This document shows, one piece after another, positions 53,854-61,701 of a stretch of DNA of 64,000 bases. The stretch's first letter is position 1. Every line of letters begins with the position of its first letter. Under the pieces are notes generated by a model, which was given only the letters and a program-made list of their open reading frames with translations, had not been told where the DNA came from and ran no database searches. Both the position numbers and the translations under genes were made by a program. The DNA comes from Hyphomicrobium album (GTDB taxonomy: Bacteria > Pseudomonadota > Alphaproteobacteria > Rhizobiales > Hyphomicrobiaceae): contig NZ_WMBQ01000001.1 in the NCBI RefSeq assembly GCF_009708035.1, positions 1,240,001-1,304,000 on the forward strand, given 5' to 3'.

Positions 53854-54774
53854 ATGGACATCCGACAGCTTCACTATCTTGCCGCGCTCGCTCGCGAAAA
53901 ACACTTCACGCGCGCAGCGGCCGCCTGCAACGTGACCCAGCCAACCCTATCGGGGCGCATCCGCCAGCTCGAGCTGGAGCTGGAGGTGCCGATCGTCGAG
54001 CGCGGCCAGCGCTACCGCGGGCTCACGCCGGAAGGCGAGCGGGTCCTCAAGTGGGCGCATGTCATCCTGAAGGACTGGCAGTCCATGCAGGAGGAGCTGG
54101 GACACCTCAAGGATCACGAGAGCGGACTGTCGGGACGCCTCGTTCTCGGCGGCATCCCCTCGGCGCTGCCAATGATCCCGCTGCTCACCAAGAAGATCCG
54201 CGCCATCCACCCGGGCATCGACTTCACCGTACTGTCGCAAAGCTCGGAGGAAATCCTGCGCGCTCTCGCCGATTTCTCCATCGACGTCGGAATTACCTAC
54301 CTCGACAACGAACCAATCGACGGATTGCTGGCCACGCCGCTCTACATCGAGCGATACTGCCTGTTCATCCCCGAGACGCACGCGCTGGCCAACCGAGCGT
54401 CGGTCACCTGGCAGGAAGCCGCGGACGAGCCGCTCTGCCTGCTGACCCCCAACATGCAGAACCGGCGGATCATCGACCGCGCCTTCGAAACCGCGAGGTG
54501 TCACCCAAATACGCGGCTGGAGACGAACTCCGTCATCAATTTGTGTTCGAATGTACGTTTGATGGGGCTGGCGAGCATCATGCCGCAATATATATTAGAC
54601 GTGTTGGGGACGATGTCGGGCGTAAAGGCCATTCCGCTCGACGCACCGACAGTTGAGCACAGCGTCGGCCTTGTGGTTGCCGCCCGTGATCCGCTGTCAC
54701 CGCTTATCGAGGCATTGCGGGAAACGGCGGCCCTGCTGACGCCCGTAAACTTCGACGAACGGGTCGACGCCTAG
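53854..54774 (+). CDS. LysR-family regulator of the formate dehydrogenase genes
   Basis: A 306-residue LysR protein. The start ATG follows GGGAGGGG. The HTH is near residues 15-45 (K-H-F-T-R-A-A-A-A-C-N-V-T-Q-P-T-L-S-G-R-I-R-Q-L-E). The effector domain follows. It is directly upstream of and co-directional with fdsG, the place of the LysR regulator in other fds clusters. Formate or a downstream metabolite is the likely inducer, by analogy. Confidence 0.88.
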   Translation: MDIRQLHYLAALAREKHFTRAAAACNVTQPTLSGRIRQLELELEVPIVERGQRYRGLTPEGERVLKWAHVILKDWQSMQEELGHLKDHESGLSGRLVLGGIPSALPMIPLLTKKIRAIHPGIDFTVLSQSSEEILRALADFSIDVGITYLDNEPIDGLLATPLYIERYCLFIPETHALANRASVTWQEAADEPLCLLTPNMQNRRIIDRAFETARCHPNTRLETNSVINLCSNVRLMGLASIMPQYILDVLGTMSGVKAIPLDAPTVEHSVGLVVAARDPLSPLIEALRETAALLTPVNFDERVDA

Positions 54775-54784
54775 CTTCCCCGAT

Positions 54785-54799
54785 TGTTGCAATGCAGCA
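54785..54799. promoter_or_regulatory. possible LysR-binding site upstream of fdsG
   Basis: TGTTGC-AAT-GCAGCA is an imperfect 6-bp inverted repeat within the 127-bp gap before fdsG. A TTGACA at 54813 lies 14 bp further on, but its -10 partner is weak. The assignment rests on position. Confidence 0.35.
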
Positions 54800-54901
54800 T
54801 TGGCCAGCTCGATTGACACATCGAGACGGCCGATTTGATCGGATGGTTGCAAGTTGAGAGAAGACAGGCTGCTGGGGCAGAAGCCGTAAAGGCACCACTG
54901 A

Positions 54902-55411
54902 ATGTCAAAGTCTACTACAGAAGTCAAGATTGAAGCGCCGGCTGGAGCCGATGTAACCGCGCTCGCCATTTGCGCCGCACATGACAACCGCCCGGATGAG
55001 CTGCTCGAAATTTTCCACGACCTGCAGCACGAGCTCGGTTATGTGCCCGAGCAGACGCTCCCCGTGATCGCCAACGCGCTCAATCGCTCGCGCGCCGAAG
55101 TCTACGGCGTACTGACCTTTTACCATGAGTTCCGCCGCACGCCGGGCGGGCGCCACAACATCAAGATCTGTCGCGCCGAAGCCTGCCAGGCCATGCACAC
55201 GCAGAACCTCTGCCGGCATGCGGAGGACAAGCTGAAAGTGAAGTTCGGCGAGACGACCGCCGACGGCCAGTTCAGCCTCGAGGCCGTCTATTGTCTCGGT
55301 AACTGCGCACTGTCCCCCGCCATGATGATCGATGGCGATCTCTACGGGTGTGTCGACAAGGAGCGCTTCGACAGCATTATTGCCGACCTCGATCGCGGAG
55401 CCGCCGCATGA
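54902..55411 (+). CDS. fdsG: NAD-dependent formate dehydrogenase gamma subunit
   Basis: A 169-residue NuoE-like protein. Four cysteines for a 2Fe-2S cluster are in I-C-R-A-E-A-C-Q and Y-C-L-G-N-C-A-L-S-P. It passes electrons within the FdsG/FdsB NADH-forming module. Its stop overlaps the fdsB start as ATGA. Confidence 0.93.
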   Translation: MSKSTTEVKIEAPAGADVTALAICAAHDNRPDELLEIFHDLQHELGYVPEQTLPVIANALNRSRAEVYGVLTFYHEFRRTPGGRHNIKICRAEACQAMHTQNLCRHAEDKLKVKFGETTADGQFSLEAVYCLGNCALSPAMMIDGDLYGCVDKERFDSIIADLDRGAAA

Positions 55412-56961
55412 TCAAGGTCTACGTTCCCCGCGATGCCGCCGCCCTTTCGATGGGCGCCGATGCCGTTGCCAAGGCGATCGCCGCCGAAGCCAAGAAGCGC
55501 AATTCCAAGATCGAGATCGTCCGCAACGGCTCGCGCGGGATGCTGTGGCTCGAGCCGCTGGTCGAGGTCGAGACGCCGAAGGGCCGCGTCGCCTATGGCC
55601 CCGTGAAGCCAGAGGATGTGCCGGGTCTCTTCAAGGCCAACTTCCTCAAGGGCGAGAAGCACAAGCTCGGGCACGGGCTCACCGAGGAAATCCCCTACTT
55701 CAAGAACCAGGAGCGCCTGACGTTCGCGCGCTGCGGCATTACCGATCCGCTGTCGATCGAGGACTACCGCGCGCATAGCGGCTTCGAGGGCCTCACCAAG
55801 GCGCTGACCATGGCGCCGATCGACATCGTGGGCGAGGTCACCACCTCGGGCCTGCGCGGTCGCGGCGGCGCCGGCTTCCCGACCGGCATCAAGTGGAAGA
55901 CGGTCCACGATGCCAAGGCAGACCAGAAGTACATCTGCTGTAACGCCGACGAGGGCGACAGCGGCACCTTCGCCGACCGCATGCTTATGGAAGGCGATCC
56001 GTATTGTCTCATCGAGGGCATGACGATCGCCGGCATCGCCGTCGGCGCCACCAAGGGCTACATCTACGTCCGTTCTGAATATCCGCACGCGGTCGCCACG
56101 CTGCGCGAGGCGATCCGCATCGCTACCGAGGCCAACTGGCTCGGCCGCACGATCCAAGGCTCGCCGCACGACTTCGAGCTGTACGTGCGTATGGGCGCCG
56201 GCGCCTACATCTGCGGTGAGGAAACCTCGATGCTGGAAAGCCTCGAGGGCCGCCGCGGCCTGGTGCGCTACAAGCCGCCGCTGCCGGCGATCGAGGGTCT
56301 GTTCGGCAAGCCCACCGTCATCAACAACGTGCTGAGCCTCGCCTCGGTGCCCATCATCCTCGACAAGGGTGGCGAGTACTACCGCGACTTCGGCGTCGGC
56401 AAATCGCGCGGCACGCTCGCCTTCCAGCTGGCCGGCAACATCAAGCAGGGCGGACTCGTCGAAAAGGCCTTCGGCGTCACCGCGCGCGAGCTTATCGAAG
56501 GCTACGGCGGCGGCACGCTGTCGGGACGCCCTCTGCGCGCCGCTCAGTTCGGCGGTCCGCTCGGCGCCTACCTGCCGAACGGCAAGCTCGACACGCCGAT
56601 GGACTACGAAGCGTTCGTGAAGGTCGACGCGATGGTCGGCCACGGCGGCATCGTCGTGTTCGACGATACGGTCGACATGGCGCACATGGCGCGGTTCGCC
56701 ATGGAGTTCTGCGTGATTGAGTCTTGCGGAAAGTGCACGCCCTGCCGCATCGGCTCGGTGCGTGGCGTCGAGACCATGGATCGCATTATGGCCGGTATCG
56801 AACGCGAGAAGAACATCGAGATCCTCGAAGATCTCTGCAATACGATGACGGATGGATCCTTGTGCGCCATGGGCGGGTTAACCCCCATGCCCGTAATGAG
56901 CGCACTGCGTCATTTCCCTGAAGATTTCAATCGCCCGGTGCGTGCCGAGGCGGCCGAATGA
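55408..56961 (+). CDS. fdsB: NAD-dependent formate dehydrogenase beta subunit
   Basis: A 517-residue NuoF-like protein with a short N-terminal thioredoxin-like domain. FMN/NADH-binding glycines lie in L-R-G-R-G-G-A-G-F-P-T-G. The 4Fe-4S motif is E-S-C-G-K-C-T-P-C-R with a later Cys. It reduces NAD+ with electrons from FdsA. Overlaps fdsG and fdsA as ATGA. Confidence 0.95.
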   Translation: MIKVYVPRDAAALSMGADAVAKAIAAEAKKRNSKIEIVRNGSRGMLWLEPLVEVETPKGRVAYGPVKPEDVPGLFKANFLKGEKHKLGHGLTEEIPYFKNQERLTFARCGITDPLSIEDYRAHSGFEGLTKALTMAPIDIVGEVTTSGLRGRGGAGFPTGIKWKTVHDAKADQKYICCNADEGDSGTFADRMLMEGDPYCLIEGMTIAGIAVGATKGYIYVRSEYPHAVATLREAIRIATEANWLGRTIQGSPHDFELYVRMGAGAYICGEETSMLESLEGRRGLVRYKPPLPAIEGLFGKPTVINNVLSLASVPIILDKGGEYYRDFGVGKSRGTLAFQLAGNIKQGGLVEKAFGVTARELIEGYGGGTLSGRPLRAAQFGGPLGAYLPNGKLDTPMDYEAFVKVDAMVGHGGIVVFDDTVDMAHMARFAMEFCVIESCGKCTPCRIGSVRGVETMDRIMAGIEREKNIEILEDLCNTMTDGSLCAMGGLTPMPVMSALRHFPEDFNRPVRAEAAE

Positions 56962-59894
56962 ACAAGATGCGAGGCAACGCCATGACGAGCGAGACCCAGC
57001 CACTTACGCTCATCAAGGAGAAGGATTTCGGCACGAAATCGGTGCACGCCGTCAATAACAAGACGGTGACGCTGGAGATCGACGGCCGCGAGGTGACGGT
57101 GGCCGAAGGCACGTCGATCATGCGTGCCGCGGCCGACCTCGGCATCATGGTGCCGAAGCTGTGCGCCACCGACAGCCTCGACGCGTTTGGCTCGTGTCGC
57201 CTGTGTCTCGTCGAGATCGAAGGGCGCCGCGGCACGCCCGCCTCGTGCACCACACCGGTCGCTCCCGGCATCAAGGTGACGACGCAGAACGATCGTCTCG
57301 CCCGCATCCGCAAGGGCGTGATGGAGCTCTACATTTCGGACCACCCGCTGGACTGCCTCACCTGTGCCGCCAACGGCGACTGCGAGCTGCAGGACATGGC
57401 CGGCGCGGTCGGCCTGCGCGAGGTGCGCTACGGCTACGACGGCGAGAACCATGTGTTCGCCCGCACGAATGGCGAAGCCAACCCGCTGTGGCAGGCGAAA
57501 GACACGTCGAACCCCTACTTCCAGTTCGAGCCGTCGAAGTGCATCGTCTGCTCGCGCTGCGTCCGCGCTTGCGAGGAAGTGCAGGGCACGTTTGCTCTGA
57601 CCATCGACGGCCGCGGGTTCGCCTCGCACGTCTCCGCCGGTCAGGACGACGACTTCCTGCAGTCCGAGTGCGTGTCGTGCGGCGCCTGCGTGCAGGCCTG
57701 TCCCACCGCGACGCTGATCGAGAAGTCGGTCGTCGAGCACGGCCAGCCCGAGCACAGCGTCGTCACCACTTGCGCCTACTGCGGCGTCGGCTGCTCGTTC
57801 AAGGCCGAGATGCAGGGTGAGCGCGTGGTCCGCATGATGCCCTACAAGGATGGCGGCGCGAACGAGGGCCACTCGTGCGTCAAGGGCCGCTTCGCCTTCG
57901 GTTACGCCACGCACAAAGACCGCGTTATGAATCCGATGATTCGCGAGAAGATCACCGATCCGTGGCGTGAAGTTTCGTGGGACGAGGCGATCCAGTACGC
58001 CGCCGATAGGTTCAAGGCGGTGCAGGCGAAGTACGGCAAGGGTTCGATCGGCGGCATTACCTCCTCGCGCACTACCAACGAGGAAGTCTACGTCGTGCAG
58101 CGCATGATCCGCGCCGCCTTCGGCAACAACAACGTCGACACTTGCGCCCGCGTTTGCCACTCGCCCACCGGCTACGGGCTGAAGCAGACGTTCGGCGAGT
58201 CGGCCGGCACGCAGGACTTCAAGAGCGTCGATCTTTCCGACGTCATCATGGTCATCGGCGCCAACCCGACCGACGCCCACCCGGTGTTCGCGTCGCGCAT
58301 GAAGAAGCGCCTGCGTGAAGGGGCGAAGCTGATCGTCGTCGATCCGCGCCGCATCGACATCGTGAAGAGCCCACACGTCAGCTCGGACTACCATCTGCAG
58401 CTGCAGCCCTCGACCAACGTCGCCGTGCTCAACGCCATGAGCCACGTCGTCGTCACCGAGCACCTTGTCGACCGCAGCTTCGTCGCTGCCCGTTGCGACA
58501 AGGACGCCTTCGCCCGCTGGGAGAAGTTCATCGCCAATCCGAAGCACTCGCCCGAGGCGCTCGAAGCTGTAACCGGCGTGCCGGCCGAAGAGATTCGCGG
58601 CGCCGCCCGCCTCTTTGCTACCGGCGGCAACGCCGCCATCTACTACGGCCTCGGTGTCACCGAGCACAGCCAGGGCTCCACCACGGTCATGGCCATCGCC
58701 AACCTCGCCATGGCGACCGGCAACATCGGTCGCGAGGGCGTGGGCGTGAACCCGCTGCGCGGTCAGAACAACGTGCAGGGCTCGTGCGACATGGGTTCGT
58801 TCCCGCACGAGTACCCCGGCTACCGTCACGTCTCCGACGAGGCGACGCGCCGCCTGTTCGAGAAGGAATGGAAGGTCAAGCTCGACCCCGAGCCGGGCCT
58901 GCGCATCCCGAACATGTTCGACGAGGCTTCGGCCGGCACCTTCAAGGGCCTGTTCGTGCAGGGCGAGGACATCGCCCAGTCGGATCCCAACACCAGCCAC
59001 GTCGAGCACGCGCTCGAGTCGCTCGAGTGCCTGATCGTGCAGGACCTGTTCCTCAACGAGACGGCCGCCTTTGCGCACGTCTTCTTCCCGGGCACATCGT
59101 TCCTGGAGAAGGATGGCACCTTCACCAATGCTGAGCGCCGCGTGAACCGCGTGCGGCCGGTGATGCGCGAGAAGCAGGGTATGGCCGAGTGGGAGATTGT
59201 CTGCCGCCTCGCCACCGCAATGGGCTATCCGATGATGTACACGTCGGCGGCGGCGATCATGGACGAGATCGCCCACATGACGCCGACGTTCAAGAACATC
59301 TCCTTCAAGATGCTCGACGAGCGCGGCAGCGTCCAGTGGCCGTGCAACGACGACGCGCCGGAAGGTACCCCGGTCATGCACATCGACGAATTCACGCGCG
59401 GCAAGGGCCGGTTCATGCTCACCGAGTTCGTACCGACACCAGAGCGCTCCAACTCGCGCTTCCCGCTCATCCTCACCACCGGCCGCATCCTCAGCCAGTA
59501 CAATGTCGGCGCCCAGACCAGGCGGACGGAGAACGTCGTGTTCCACGACGAGGACATCCTCGAGATGCATGCGAGCGACGCCGAGGTGCGGGGCATCAAG
59601 GACGGCTCGCTGACCTCGGTCACGAGCCGCGCCGGCGGTACGACGCTGCGCGTCAAGATCACCGACCGCGTGCCGCCTGGCGTCGTCCACACCACGTTCC
59701 ACTTCCCGATCAGCGGCGCCAACGTGATCACCACCGAGAACTCGGACTGGGCGACCAACTGCCCCGAGTACAAGGTGACGGCGGTGCAGGTAACACCTTC
59801 CAACCGTCCGTCCGAGTGGCAGGACGAGTGGGAGGAGCGCGAGCGCGAGAACAAGCGCATCGAGAAGGACAAGCCGCTTATTGCTGCGGAGTAA
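56958..59894 (+). CDS. fdsA: NAD-dependent formate dehydrogenase alpha subunit
   Basis: A 978-residue molybdoenzyme. An N-terminal 2Fe-2S domain is followed by a His/Cys 4Fe-4S motif (D-C-L-T-C-A-A-N-G-D-C). Two 4Fe-4S clusters follow (C-I-V-C-S-R-C-V-R-A-C and C-V-S-C-G-A-C-V-Q-A-C). The molybdenum domain starts at C-A-Y-C-G-V-G-C. The metal ligand is a cysteine in A-R-V-C-H-S-P-T, not selenocysteine. It oxidises formate to CO2. An internal ATG at 56982 is a possible later start. Confidence 0.96.
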   Translation: MNKMRGNAMTSETQPLTLIKEKDFGTKSVHAVNNKTVTLEIDGREVTVAEGTSIMRAAADLGIMVPKLCATDSLDAFGSCRLCLVEIEGRRGTPASCTTPVAPGIKVTTQNDRLARIRKGVMELYISDHPLDCLTCAANGDCELQDMAGAVGLREVRYGYDGENHVFARTNGEANPLWQAKDTSNPYFQFEPSKCIVCSRCVRACEEVQGTFALTIDGRGFASHVSAGQDDDFLQSECVSCGACVQACPTATLIEKSVVEHGQPEHSVVTTCAYCGVGCSFKAEMQGERVVRMMPYKDGGANEGHSCVKGRFAFGYATHKDRVMNPMIREKITDPWREVSWDEAIQYAADRFKAVQAKYGKGSIGGITSSRTTNEEVYVVQRMIRAAFGNNNVDTCARVCHSPTGYGLKQTFGESAGTQDFKSVDLSDVIMVIGANPTDAHPVFASRMKKRLREGAKLIVVDPRRIDIVKSPHVSSDYHLQLQPSTNVAVLNAMSHVVVTEHLVDRSFVAARCDKDAFARWEKFIANPKHSPEALEAVTGVPAEEIRGAARLFATGGNAAIYYGLGVTEHSQGSTTVMAIANLAMATGNIGREGVGVNPLRGQNNVQGSCDMGSFPHEYPGYRHVSDEATRRLFEKEWKVKLDPEPGLRIPNMFDEASAGTFKGLFVQGEDIAQSDPNTSHVEHALESLECLIVQDLFLNETAAFAHVFFPGTSFLEKDGTFTNAERRVNRVRPVMREKQGMAEWEIVCRLATAMGYPMMYTSAAAIMDEIAHMTPTFKNISFKMLDERGSVQWPCNDDAPEGTPVMHIDEFTRGKGRFMLTEFVPTPERSNSRFPLILTTGRILSQYNVGAQTRRTENVVFHDEDILEMHASDAEVRGIKDGSLTSVTSRAGGTTLRVKITDRVPPGVVHTTFHFPISGANVITTENSDWATNCPEYKVTAVQVTPSNRPSEWQDEWEERERENKRIEKDKPLIAAE

Positions 59895-59949
59895 CGGCGG
59901 GCGCGCGAGCGTCACGCGTGTGTGAGGTATCGCGCGCCATGATCTACCG

Positions 59950-60786
59950 ATGAGCGCCACTGCCAAGATCGCCGAGACGGAGCTAGCCGAAGCGCGGGAT
60001 GCAAGTCCCGCGCTTTGCTCCGTTCCGGCCGATGGCGTCAGCATCGACTCGGCCGGCAAGGAGACGCCCGTCACCTGGCAGCTCCCCGAGGAAGTTCCCG
60101 TCGCGCTGCTCATCAACAGCGAGCCCTACACGGTCATGATGGCGACACCGGCCAACCTCACCGATTTCGGTCGGGGCTTCGTGCTCGCCGAGGGGGTCCT
60201 CCAAAACCGCAGCGACATTCTCGGCATCATCGCCATGCCGGTGGAGAACGGCTGGGCAATCGACGTCGCCGTCGACGAGGAGGCGCTCGCCGAAGCGCGC
60301 ATGCCGCGCCGCACCATTGAGGGCCGTTCGGGCTGCGGTCTGTGCGGCGTCGAAAGGATCGACGACGTCGTCCGCGTGACCGAGCCAGTGGCGCACACGG
60401 TCCGCCCCGCGCCCGAGGCGATGCTCAAGGCAGCGCGCGAGCTGCCGAAACGGCAAATCATGAACCGCTTCAATCGCACCGTGCACGGCGCTGCCTGGGC
60501 GACGCTCGGCGGCGAGATCGTGCACGTGCGCGAGGACGTCGGCCGCCACAACGCGCTCGACAAGCTGATCGGCGTGCTTGCGGATACCGGTACCGACCTC
60601 GCCACCGGTTTCGTCGTCATGACCAGCCGCTGCAGCTTCGAGCTGGTGCAGAAGTCGGTCACTTTCGGCATCGGCGCCCTCGTCACTGTCTCGGCGCCGA
60701 CGGCGCTGGCGCTCGATATCGCCCGCAAGGCGCGCCTGTTCGTCGCCTCGCTCGCTGGCGACGGCGTGGTCGTCCTCAATTCCTGA
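59950..60786 (+). CDS. fdhD: formate dehydrogenase sulfurtransferase FdhD (FdsC)
   Basis: A 278-residue protein with the sulfur-carrying C-G-L-C-G motif near residue 130 and E-D-V-G-R-H-N-A-L-D-K later. It moves sulfur onto the molybdenum cofactor before insertion into FdsA. It follows fdsA by 55 bp. Confidence 0.94.
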   Translation: MSATAKIAETELAEARDASPALCSVPADGVSIDSAGKETPVTWQLPEEVPVALLINSEPYTVMMATPANLTDFGRGFVLAEGVLQNRSDILGIIAMPVENGWAIDVAVDEEALAEARMPRRTIEGRSGCGLCGVERIDDVVRVTEPVAHTVRPAPEAMLKAARELPKRQIMNRFNRTVHGAAWATLGGEIVHVREDVGRHNALDKLIGVLADTGTDLATGFVVMTSRCSFELVQKSVTFGIGALVTVSAPTALALDIARKARLFVASLAGDGVVVLNS

Positions 60787-60811
60787 AACAAAGCCGGAAA
60801 GCACTGACCGC

Positions 60812-61030
60812 ATGGAAAACCGCGACATGATCCGCATGGCCAACCAGATCGCGGCCTATTTCGAAGCCTATCCGCGCGCCGAAGCGTTGACCGGCATTGC
60901 CGGCCACATCAGGAATGCCTGGACTCCGCGCATGCGCCAGCAGCTCGACGAATACATCGCTGGCGGCGCCGAGGACCTCTCGCCGCTGGTGACTGCGGCC
61001 ATCGCCCCCAAGGCGAAGGCGAAGTCCTGA
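60812..61030 (+). CDS. fdsD: formate dehydrogenase delta subunit
   Basis: A 72-residue protein: M-A-N-Q-I-A-A-Y-F-E-A-Y-P, A-G-H-I-R-N-A-W-T-P-R-M-R and a Lys/Ala tail. Small FdsD subunits are needed for assembly of the active enzyme. It ends the fds operon. Confidence 0.92.
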   Translation: MENRDMIRMANQIAAYFEAYPRAEALTGIAGHIRNAWTPRMRQQLDEYIAGGAEDLSPLVTAAIAPKAKAKS

Positions 61031-61215
61031 GCCGTCACACTGCAAAGCAGCAAAGTCGACCGCAGCGCGAAAGCCTTGATTAGCCAAGGCTACCGCTCCC
61101 GGTGAGCCCGCTTGCGGGCGCCTATGTGCGGGAATATCCTTCACCTAACCGCGTGCTGCCGGCATCGCTTGCCGCGGCTAAGGCGCAGCCCGCGAATGTG
61201 GCAGGAGAGACAGCC

Positions 61216-61680
61216 ATGGGCATCGCACTGACGCTGCAAGAATACCTCGACGATCATCACGTCCCGTACGACGTCATGCTCCACAAGCGCACGCACTGCG
61301 CGTTCGACACCGCGCGCGCCACGCACGTACCGGGAGAGCGCATCGCCAAGGGGGTGGTGCTCACGCGCGAGGGCGGCTTCGTCATCGCCGTCGTGCCGGC
61401 GACGGCGCGCGTGCGCCTCGACGTCATCGAACGTGCGCTGCACTGCCGCGTGAACCTCGCCACCGAGGAGGAGATCAGCGAGCTCTTCCCGGATTGCGAT
61501 CTGGGCGCCGTGCCCCCCGTGCCCGAGGCCTACGCCGTCGACGCCTTCGTCGACGAGAGCTTCGACACGCAGCCCGACATCTACCTGGAAGGCGGCGACC
61601 ACCGCAGCCTGGTGCACATGTCGGGTGAGGCGTTCCGCACGATCATGCAGGATGTGCGCCGGGCGCGCATCGCCGCGTAG
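61216..61680 (+). CDS. YbaK/aminoacyl-tRNA deacylase-domain protein
   Basis: A 154-residue protein. The start ATG follows GGAGAGA. The fold is the YbaK/ProX editing domain (A-F-D-T-A-R-A-T-H-V-P, I-A-K-G-V-V-L, then C-D-L-G-A-V-P-P). Members remove wrong amino acids from tRNAs; a specific tRNA cannot be named. Confidence 0.88.
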   Translation: MGIALTLQEYLDDHHVPYDVMLHKRTHCAFDTARATHVPGERIAKGVVLTREGGFVIAVVPATARVRLDVIERALHCRVNLATEEEISELFPDCDLGAVPPVPEAYAVDAFVDESFDTQPDIYLEGGDHRSLVHMSGEAFRTIMQDVRRARIAA

Positions 61681-61701
61681 GCGGTGATAGGCTGACAGCC
61701 G

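Noticed and set aside
56910-60116. 1068-codon open frame on the minus strand opposite fdsA
   Set aside because: Antisense shadow of a gene with certain function; composition is low-complexity Arg/Ala/Asp/His/Val without motifs.
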